In this document: positions 1 through 5,505 of the stretch, piece by piece
Position numbering within the stretch: the first letter of the stretch is position 1
Layout of the letters: every line of letters starts with the position of its first letter
Assembly (NCBI GenBank): GCA_027592105.1
Contig: JAQCLA010000111.1
Coordinates: forward strand, 1-8,047
Direction: 5' to 3'
Source of the DNA: Pseudomonadota bacterium
GTDB lineage: Bacteria > Pseudomonadota > Alphaproteobacteria > Rhodobacterales > Rhodobacteraceae
DNA: 8,047 nt
The notes under the pieces: model-generated
Databases searched by the model: none
The model's input: only the letters and a program-made list of their open reading frames with translations
What the model was told of the DNA's origin: nothing
Position numbers and translations under genes: made by a program

Positions 1-170
1 TTTTGGGTTAAATCCCAAGCCTGTGAGCGCCACAACGCCGCCGAAAAGGCGCTTGTTCCGGCACATGAAAAATCCCGCATGTTGTCCTTATACTGCCATG
101 CTTCGGCCGGATTTTCAGCCGATCGTATCGATCAAAAGATGTATCGAGCAATAGTAATGAGGTAACCGAG
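1..170 (+). promoter_or_regulatory. AT-richer leader upstream of the DUF805 gene, possible promoter
   Basis: No gene is visible here. The stretch is about half G+C, clearly lower than the coding regions to the right, as expected of a promoter region. A TATACT hexamer at 89-94 resembles a sigma-70 -10 box, but no good -35 box lies 16-18 bases upstream. Three short inverted repeats are present: TTGGG/CCCAA at 3-7 and 14-18, AGCGCC/GGCGCT at 26-31 and 48-53, and GATCG/CGATC around a 3-base spacer at 121-133. The last lies downstream of the -10 candidate and could be an operator, though such short palindromes arise by chance. A ribosome binding site, TGAGGT at 158-163, precedes the ATG by 7 bases. 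Confidence 0.3.
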
Positions 171-842
171 ATGGGACCGCTGAAAGCGATCGCAAGTTGC
201 TACCTGAACATGTTCAATTTTGTCGGCCGCGCCCGGCGGGCTGAATACTGGTGGTTCGCTCTGTTCATTTTCTTGGCCTATGCGGTGGTTCAGGTCGCCA
301 CGGTAATCTACGTGCTGCGCAACCCTTGGCTCCTCGACTCGTTGAACTCGCCCGCTGCGATGCAGGCCTTGCTCTTACAAAACGGCAGCGTGAATGATTG
401 GGGCGCTTATGCGCTGGTCGGCAAGATCGTCTTCATATGGCTGCCGCACCTCAGCGTAACAATTCGCAGGTTGCATGACACGAACCGCAGCGGCTGGTAC
501 ATCTTCGTACCGTTCTTGGCGACAATCGCCGGGATCGTGGGCGGAACCTTCATCTTCATGGTGACCCTCGGCCAAGGCGCCGCGATTGCGATGTTCGCAA
601 TGTTGGTCGTGCCGCTTGTGGTCAACATCTGGTTCTTCGTCATCATGTGTCTGCCGGGAACCCATGGCAACAATGACTACGGCCCAGATCCCATACCGAA
701 CCGCAAACGCAAACCCCCTGCGCACCCTGCCTTCGCCCCGCGGCTTCCCCCCAATGAGCAGGCTGAGATCGCGGCCCTCCGACAGTCAGAAATAAAGGAT
801 TACTACCGCAAGCACGTGCTGCCCGGTATCCAGCGAACCTGA
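171..842 (+). CDS. DUF805 family inner-membrane protein
   Basis: A 223-residue membrane protein of the DUF805 family, whose biochemical role is not known. Three hallmark blocks are visible: the N-terminal FVGRARRAEYWWF block (residues 17-29), IRRLHDTNRSGW (98-109), and CLPGTHGNNDYGPDP (160-174). Hydrophobic segments lie at about 27-49, 82-97, 110-133 and 138-160, so three or four membrane helices are likely. The DUF805 core ends near residue 175. It is followed by a basic, proline-rich start (PNRKRKPPAHP) and then a charged tail of about 45 residues, longer than a minimal family member and probably cytoplasmic. The ATG is preceded by TGAGGT with 7-base spacing. The gene stands alone, facing the gshA cluster tail to tail. 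Family assignment is firm; function is unassigned. Confidence 0.93.
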   Translation: MGPLKAIASCYLNMFNFVGRARRAEYWWFALFIFLAYAVVQVATVIYVLRNPWLLDSLNSPAAMQALLLQNGSVNDWGAYALVGKIVFIWLPHLSVTIRRLHDTNRSGWYIFVPFLATIAGIVGGTFIFMVTLGQGAAIAMFAMLVVPLVVNIWFFVIMCLPGTHGNNDYGPDPIPNRKRKPPAHPAFAPRLPPNEQAEIAALRQSEIKDYYRKHVLPGIQRT

Positions 843-859
843 CCAAGCATTGCCATCGT

Positions 860-877
860 CGCTGCATGTCTGCAGCG
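860..877. terminator. Hairpin between converging DUF805 and gshA genes
   Basis: A perfect 7-bp inverted repeat, CGCTGCA and TGCAGCG, surrounds a 4-base loop (TGTC) in the 91-bp gap between the two converging stop codons. It is well placed to end transcription from both sides. No T-run follows on either strand, so it is not a classical intrinsic terminator; calling it a bidirectional terminator is inference from position and structure. I see nothing else in this gap. Confidence 0.35.
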
Positions 878-933
878 GGTCAGATCGCGCATCCAGCCCA
901 GTTCGCGGCTGCACGTTAGGCGAAGTGCGCGCG

Positions 934-2304
934 TCAGTAGCGATAGTCTGCGTAGATGCGGCTAAGATCACCCGCCCAATCGCCATTGTAATGCTCGAGC
1001 AATTCATCGGCAGGCACGCGGCCGGTTTCGACACTTTCCTTCAGCGCGTTCAGGAAATGGGTCTCATCGGTGATCAGACCGCCCGCACCGTCACGCGCGC
1101 GCCCTTTCAGCCCGGCCTCCGACATGGCCACAACCTCGCGCGCCAGATCATGCATGGCGATCTTGCCCACCACGGCCTGTAGCCCATCGACCGAAGCCGC
1201 AACGCGCAATGCATCACGGGTTTCGGCATCCCAATCCTTGACCAGATCCCATGCGGCATCGAGGGCGGATTGATCATACATCAGCCCCACCCAAAACGCG
1301 GGCAGCGCGCACAAACGCCGCCATGGGCCACCATCGGCACCACGCATCTCGATGTATTTCTTCACGCGCGCTTCGGGAAACACCGTGGTCAGGTGATCGG
1401 CCCAATCGCTGAGCGTGGGCATCTCGCCGGGCAGCGCAGGCAGTTGCCCCTTGAGGAAATCGCGGAACGACTGGCCCAGCGCATTGATGTATTTGCCATC
1501 GCGGTAGACGAAATACATCGGCACATCGAGGACATATTGCACCCAAGCCTCAAAGCCGAAGCCCTCCTCAAACACGAAGGGCAGCATGCCTGTGCGCGCG
1601 GGATCAAGATCGCGCCAGACACGCGCGCGCCATGATTTATGCCCGTTGGGCTTGCCATCAAGGAAGGGCGAATTGGCGAAAAGGGCGGTGGCCACAGGCT
1701 GGAGCGCCAGCGCCACGCGCATTTTCTGCACCATATCGGCCTCGGAGCCGAAATCGAGGTTCACCTGCACTGTGCAGGTGCGCCGCATCATGGTGGTGCC
1801 CATGGTGCCGACGCTCTGCATATAGCCATCCATCAGCTTGTAGCGCCCCTTGGGCATCAGGGGCATATCTTCGTGCCGCCAGATGGGGGCAGCACCCAGA
1901 CCGATGAATTCCACGCCCAGCTTGTCGGCCACCTCGCGCACTTCGCGCAGATGATCGTTCACTTCGTCGCAGGTCTGGTGGATCGTCTCAAGCGGTGCGC
2001 CCGAAAGCTCCAGCTGGCCGCCCGGCTCTAGGCTGACATTTGCGCCATCCTTGGTCAGCCCAATGATGTTGCCGCCTTCGAATACGGGGGTCCATCCGAA
2101 CTTGGCCTGCAACCCTTCCAGCACCGCCTTGATCGAGCGCTCCCCCTCGTAGGGCAGAGGCGCCAACGTATCACGGCAATAGCCGAATTTCTCGTGTTCC
2201 GTGCCGATCCGCCATTCATCCTTGGGCTTGCATCCCGATGCGAGATACTCGGCCAATTGGTCATGATGTTCGATCGGGCCGCCGCCGGACTGGGGGATGG
2301 ACAT
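934..2304 (-). CDS. gshA: Glutamate-cysteine ligase, plant/alphaproteobacterial type
   Basis: This enzyme joins L-glutamate and L-cysteine using ATP to form gamma-glutamylcysteine, the first step of glutathione synthesis in the cytoplasm. The 456-residue length fits the GCS2, plant-like class of GshA rather than the longer E. coli class. Visible conserved blocks are WRIGTEHEKFGY (31-42), FEGGNIIGL (75-83), LEPGGQLELSGAP (92-104), MMRRTCTVQVNLDF (172-185), LFANSPF (208-214) and YIEMRGADGGPW (317-328), which together carry the glutamate- and nucleotide-binding pocket. The ATG start gives the usual MSIPQSGGGPIE N-terminus; GGAAG lies 9 bases upstream as a modest ribosome binding site. It is the last gene of the leftward cluster, 57 bp after the membrane-protein gene. 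That gap shows no obvious terminator, so co-transcription is plausible. No frameshift or missing motif is seen. Confidence 0.96.
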   Translation of the reverse strand: MSIPQSGGGPIEHHDQLAEYLASGCKPKDEWRIGTEHEKFGYCRDTLAPLPYEGERSIKAVLEGLQAKFGWTPVFEGGNIIGLTKDGANVSLEPGGQLELSGAPLETIHQTCDEVNDHLREVREVADKLGVEFIGLGAAPIWRHEDMPLMPKGRYKLMDGYMQSVGTMGTTMMRRTCTVQVNLDFGSEADMVQKMRVALALQPVATALFANSPFLDGKPNGHKSWRARVWRDLDPARTGMLPFVFEEGFGFEAWVQYVLDVPMYFVYRDGKYINALGQSFRDFLKGQLPALPGEMPTLSDWADHLTTVFPEARVKKYIEMRGADGGPWRRLCALPAFWVGLMYDQSALDAAWDLVKDWDAETRDALRVAASVDGLQAVVGKIAMHDLAREVVAMSEAGLKGRARDGAGGLITDETHFLNALKESVETGRVPADELLEHYNGDWAGDLSRIYADYRY

Positions 2305-2361
2305 CGGTTCTTGCTTCCACGTTCGGGGGCTATGCTTTCGCCGAGAGGTGGCCCGATGGGG

Positions 2362-2880
2362 TTACTGTGTCAAGGCCGGAACGTCGGCGCGCCGCCAAAG
2401 GGTCCGTGTGCCTTCATGCGGCGAATGACGCGCAGCCAAGATCCGCGCCGCGCCAAGCCCCGGCAAGGTGGTGAAAGCGTCAAACAGCGCCTCGGCACCG
2501 GCCGCATTAACGGGGATGACCAGCATGTGACCGGGTTCGACCAAAACCCATACGACCTGACCGCCCCGATCATGGCGCAGCGAAAGCGATGTCATCTCGG
2601 CCACCGAGATCGCGCCACCATCGACCGGACCCATGTAAAGGATGCGGCCCTCGATCACTTGCACGATCCCCGGCCCATCACCATCGGTGGCAAAACGCGC
2701 ACGCCGCACCGCCGGGATCAACGCGATGACGGCGAATGCGGCCAGCACATAGCCAAATCCCTGCACCACCGGGACGGGTCGCGCCGCGATCCATAGGCCA
2801 AGCGCCAGCACGGCAATGGCCACGATCACCTCGGCCCAGCGGCGCAAAAGGGCCAAAACCTCGGGGCGGAAAAAATTCAT
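2362..2880 (-). CDS. Two-helix membrane protein of unknown function
   Basis: A 172-residue protein I do not recognise as a named family. Residues 1-15 are short and basic. Two hydrophobic segments at about 16-33 and 37-56 form a helical hairpin with a short proline-containing turn (ARPVPV). A basic patch (VRRARF) marks the cytoplasmic side, and the remaining 110 residues form a soluble domain rich in predicted beta strands, for example GRILYMGPVDGGAISV and QVVWVLVEPGHMLVIPV. A membrane hairpin followed by a beta-rich domain resembles bacterial PH-like (bPH) membrane proteins, but that is only a suggestion from topology. Its ATG overlaps the stop codon of the acetyltransferase upstream by 4 bp (ATGA), indicating translational coupling. 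It lies between that gene and gshA in the leftward cluster. Confidence 0.82.
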   Translation of the reverse strand: MNFFRPEVLALLRRWAEVIVAIAVLALGLWIAARPVPVVQGFGYVLAAFAVIALIPAVRRARFATDGDGPGIVQVIEGRILYMGPVDGGAISVAEMTSLSLRHDRGGQVVWVLVEPGHMLVIPVNAAGAEALFDAFTTLPGLGAARILAARHSPHEGTRTLWRRADVPALTQ

Positions 2881-3731
2881 GCCGCGGCCCCCAGCGAAAC
2901 GGGCCGCGCCAGAAGTGCCACCCGGAAAAAGCCGATGCGCCGAAAACCGATGCGGGCATAGGCGCGTTCGGCCGCGGATGAGGCCGCGAACAGGATGGCG
3001 CGCCGGATGCCTTTTGCCTTGAGCTCGGCCAAATGGCTGATGACCAGCTGACCAGCCAGCCCCTTGCCCCGGTGTTCGGGGGCGACATAAATGCCGCCGA
3101 TCTGCACCGCATCGCCTGCCCGTGCGTTGAGGGCACCCATCGCCACAGGCCGCCCCTCATGGATCAAAAGCCGGATCGTATCGCTGCCGATGGCTGCTTG
3201 CGCCCGTGCAGTGGCCGTCAGGCGCAGCGCCGCGGCACCGCTGGTGCCAGTCTCTCGCAGATAGGCGGCAAACCACCCCTCCAAAAGCGCGCAGTCGGGG
3301 GCTTCGGCGGGGCGCAGATGGGCGGTGGCGGCAGGCAGATCATCGAGCGCGCGAACCATCAGCGGATCGTCGCGGTTGGTGGCCCAATCGATCGGCGCGA
3401 CATGCAGCACGGCAAGCATAAGCGCCACCTGATCCGGTGGCCCTGTCATCCCGCGCAGATGAACCCCGCGCATCGCCGCAACACATTCCTGCGCCTCGGG
3501 TGGGGTCATGGCGGGCCATTGCGGCATGGCATAACCGCCATTGGTCCAGCCAAAGACGCCGGTGATGTCACCATCCGTCAGGCGCAAAAGAAACCGGGTG
3601 CCGTGGGGATGGGGCGTATCCCCGATGCCATGCGCCTCTAAGTTGCCCAACAGAAACATCGAGGTCGCGATATGGCGGGAGAGAAAATCCGCAATCGCGG
3701 CGGCATCGGCGGGCGCGGCCATGCGGATCAC
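2877..3731 (-). CDS. Tandem-GNAT acetyltransferase
   Basis: A predicted acetyl-CoA-dependent N-acetyltransferase of 284 residues; the substrate is unknown. The C-terminal half, from about residue 140, is a clear GNAT domain: it begins LRPAEAPDCALLEGWF, carries IGGIYVAPEHRGKGLAG, whose HRGKG at 220-224 is the acetyl-CoA pyrophosphate-binding loop, and ends with AAERAYARIGFRRIGFF. The N-terminal half begins in the same style (IRMAAPADAAAIADFL) and has matching strand-like segments, but lacks an acetyl-CoA loop, so it looks like a degenerate GNAT copy. I chose the GTG start because it overlaps the rsmE stop as GTGA and has GGGGGA six bases upstream. A TTG six bases upstream of that GTG (first base at 3737) and an ATG with first base at 3722 are alternatives. 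The 3' end overlaps the next gene by 4 bp. Confidence 0.88.
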   Translation of the reverse strand: MIRMAAPADAAAIADFLSRHIATSMFLLGNLEAHGIGDTPHPHGTRFLLRLTDGDITGVFGWTNGGYAMPQWPAMTPPEAQECVAAMRGVHLRGMTGPPDQVALMLAVLHVAPIDWATNRDDPLMVRALDDLPAATAHLRPAEAPDCALLEGWFAAYLRETGTSGAAALRLTATARAQAAIGSDTIRLLIHEGRPVAMGALNARAGDAVQIGGIYVAPEHRGKGLAGQLVISHLAELKAKGIRRAILFAASSAAERAYARIGFRRIGFFRVALLARPVSLGAAA

Positions 3732-4459
3732 ACCCAATCCCCCAAGCTGGCTTGAAACAGCGTCAAGGCGGCAACGGCGGCGGTATCGGCGCGCAGGATA
3801 CGGGGACCAAGGGCAATGGGCGTAACAAAGGGCAAGCCGCGTAGCCGTGCGCGCTCCGCTTCGGAAAACCCGCCTTCGGGACCGATCAGGATGGCCCAGC
3901 TTTGGCGCCTCGGTGCTGCGGCAAGGCTGGTATCGGCACCTGCCAGCCCCTCATCGGCAAAGATCAGGCCCCGGTCCTCGGGCCAGTCGGCAAGCACGCG
4001 ATCAAGCCGTTGCAGATCCGATACCTCGGGCACGAAGGTGCCGCCGCATTGCTCGGTCGCTTCGATGGCATGGGCCTGTAGCCGGTCTTGGCGGATGCGT
4101 TCGGCATTGGTGAAATCGGTCTGCACCGGGATGATGCGCGCCGCCCCCATCTCGGTCGCCTTCTCGACGATGAAATCGGTGCGCGCTTTCTTGATCGGTG
4201 CGAACAGCAGCCAAAGGTCAGGCGGTGGCATCAGGGGTGCCGTTTGCGCGTCGCAAACAAGGCTGCCGCCGCGCTTGCCTGCCTCGGCGACAAGCGCACG
4301 CCATTCACCATCGCGGCCATTGAACAGCGCCACCTCCGCCCCTTGGCCTAGCCGCATGACGTTGAACAGGTAATTGGCCTGATCCCGCGACAGTTCGACT
4401 GTTTGCCCCGCCTGCAAAGCGTGGTCTACATAGAGGCGTATCTTGGGACGGTCCGACAT
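3728..4459 (-). CDS. rsmE: 16S rRNA (uracil-1498-N3)-methyltransferase
   Basis: RsmE methylates N3 of U1498 in helix 44 of 16S rRNA using S-adenosylmethionine, in the cytoplasm, and belongs to the SPOUT (knotted) superfamily. At 243 residues it has the usual family length. The N-terminal part (IRLYVDHAL, then DQANYLFNVMRLGQG at 26-40) is the PUA-like RNA-binding domain. The SPOUT domain carries KATEMGA (100-106), EATEQCGG (133-140), LIGPEGGF (191-198) and LGPRILRADTA (217-227), the last two forming the knot and cofactor site. I took the ATG at 4459 (MSDRPKIRLYV). A TTG 45 bases further upstream would add an atypical N-terminus and overlap ubiA. There is no clear Shine-Dalgarno sequence before this ATG. 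It is the first gene of the leftward cluster and ends in a 4-bp overlap with the acetyltransferase. Confidence 0.95.
   Translation of the reverse strand: MSDRPKIRLYVDHALQAGQTVELSRDQANYLFNVMRLGQGAEVALFNGRDGEWRALVAEAGKRGGSLVCDAQTAPLMPPPDLWLLFAPIKKARTDFIVEKATEMGAARIIPVQTDFTNAERIRQDRLQAHAIEATEQCGGTFVPEVSDLQRLDRVLADWPEDRGLIFADEGLAGADTSLAAAPRRQSWAILIGPEGGFSEAERARLRGLPFVTPIALGPRILRADTAAVAALTLFQASLGDWV
3738..3743 (-). promoter_or_regulatory. Ribosome binding site deciding the GTG start of the GNAT gene
   Basis: Read on the minus strand this is GGGGGA, six bases before the GTG at 3731-3729. It lies inside the end of rsmE. The spacing fits GTG. It is too close for the TTG at 3737 and far (about 15 bases) for the ATG at 3722. 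Confidence 0.5.
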
Positions 4460-4471
4460 GGGGCAGAGACT
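4403..4471 (+). promoter_or_regulatory. Possible promoter and start region for ubiA within rsmE
   Basis: The rsmE and ubiA start codons face away from each other with only 12 bp (4460-4471) between them, so the ubiA promoter must lie inside rsmE coding sequence. A weak sigma-70-like pair, TTGCCC at 4403-4408 and TACATA at 4427-4432 with an 18-bp spacer, is the best candidate I see; the match is poor. GGGG at 4460-4463, eight bases from the ubiA ATG, can serve as its ribosome binding site. Confidence 0.2.
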
Positions 4472-5434
4472 ATGAGCGAGACCCGCGAAAGGCCAGAGGG
4501 CCAAGTGGCGGACGCCGTGCGCGGCAACTGGGTGGACCGGCTGGCCCCGGCCGTCACGCGCCCCTATCTGCGGCTCAGCCGCGCGGATCGGCCGATCGGG
4601 ACATGGCTGTTGCTTTTACCTTGCTGGTGGGCGCTGTTCTTGGCGGCGGCATCGGGCGGCAGCGGGATTGGCGCAAGCGAAATTTGGCTGTTCGCAGGCG
4701 CGGCCATGGGTGCCTTCCTGATGCGCGGGGCGGGCTGCACATGGAACGACATCACCGACCGCAATATCGATGCCGCGGTGGCGCGCACAAGGTCGCGGCC
4801 CATTCCATCGGGTCAGGTCAGCGTGAAACAAGCGCTGCTTTGGCTGGTGGCCCAATCACTGGTTGCCTTTGCGATCTTGTTGGCCTTCAACCTCTCCGCG
4901 ATTGTCTTGGGCATTGCCTCGCTTGCGACAGTGGCGATCTATCCTTTCGCCAAGCGTTTCACATGGTGGCCGCAGGTGTTTCTGGGTCTTGCCTTCAACT
5001 GGGGCGCCTTGCTGCTTTGGACCGCGCAGACAGGGCAACTGGGCTGGCCTGCCGTCTTGCTCTATCTCGGCGGGATCAGCTGGACGCTGTTCTACGACAC
5101 GATCTATGCCCATCAGGACCGCGAGGATGATGCGCTGATCGGAGTGAAATCAACCGCGCGGCTCTTTGCGCAAAACACGCGGGCATGGCTACGCGTCTTT
5201 CTGATCGCGACTGTCGGGTTGCTTGGTCTTGCCGTGCTGCTCGCATTGAGCGATGCGTCGATCCTTGCACTTGTTCTGGCTGTGGCGGGTGTTTGGGGCA
5301 TGGGCTGGCACATGCTGTGGCAATTGCAGCAGCTTGATATCGACGACCCCGCAACCTGCCTGCGCCTGTTTCGGGCCAACCGCGATACCGGGCTGATCCC
5401 TGCGCTGTTTTTCGCCGTCGCGGCTTTGCTTTGA
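4472..5434 (+). CDS. ubiA: 4-hydroxybenzoate polyprenyltransferase
   Basis: UbiA attaches the polyprenyl side chain to 4-hydroxybenzoate, an early step of ubiquinone synthesis, in the inner membrane. The 320-residue protein shows both aspartate-rich magnesium/diphosphate-binding motifs: NDITDRNID (92-100), within the block RGAGCTWNDITDRNIDAAV, and YDTIYAHQDREDD (208-220). RADRPIGTWLLLLPCWWAL (37-55) marks the first membrane helix, and about eight or nine hydrophobic helices follow. The ATG was chosen because it gives a normal N-terminus (MSETRERPEGQ); an in-frame ATG 69 bases upstream would overlap rsmE. ubiA diverges from rsmE and is followed after 67 bp by the OmpA-family gene on the same strand, so they may share a transcript. 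Homologues acting on other aromatic acceptors exist, but motifs and context favour UbiA. Confidence 0.95.
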   Translation: MSETRERPEGQVADAVRGNWVDRLAPAVTRPYLRLSRADRPIGTWLLLLPCWWALFLAAASGGSGIGASEIWLFAGAAMGAFLMRGAGCTWNDITDRNIDAAVARTRSRPIPSGQVSVKQALLWLVAQSLVAFAILLAFNLSAIVLGIASLATVAIYPFAKRFTWWPQVFLGLAFNWGALLLWTAQTGQLGWPAVLLYLGGISWTLFYDTIYAHQDREDDALIGVKSTARLFAQNTRAWLRVFLIATVGLLGLAVLLALSDASILALVLAVAGVWGMGWHMLWQLQQLDIDDPATCLRLFRANRDTGLIPALFFAVAALL

Positions 5435-5466
5435 TTGAACCCGGGCCAGCAAGTCTGTAGGCCGCT

Positions 5467-5505
5467 ATGAAACCACTGCACGAAAGTTGCCAAGACCGCC
5501 CATGA
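5467..5505 (+). CDS. Possible 12-codon leader ORF
   Basis: A short reading frame, ATG to TGA, encodes MKPLHESCQDRP. AGG at 5459-5461 sits five bases before its ATG. Its TGA overlaps the ATG of the following OmpA-family gene as ATGA (5502-5505). The large gene has no good ribosome binding site of its own, so translation of this leader could deliver ribosomes to it. The peptide has no recognisable function, and a frame this short can occur by chance. Confidence 0.22.
   Translation: MKPLHESCQDRP

Noticed and set aside
186..193. GCGATCGC palindrome near the start of the DUF805 gene
   Set aside because: It is inside coding sequence and only eight bases long, so chance occurrence in GC-rich DNA explains it.
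2194..2796. A 200-codon open frame on the plus strand across gshA and the membrane-protein gene
   Set aside because: It lies antisense to two well-supported genes, spans their intergenic gap and has a low-complexity, arginine/proline-rich translation typical of a GC-rich shadow frame.
3033..3641. A 202-codon open frame on the plus strand inside the GNAT gene
   Set aside because: It is fully antisense to a gene with recognisable GNAT motifs and has no domain signature of its own.
4460..4504. N-terminal extension of rsmE from a TTG at 4504
   Set aside because: It would overlap ubiA by 33 bp, adds residues atypical for the family, and the ATG at 4459 gives the normal RsmE N-terminus.
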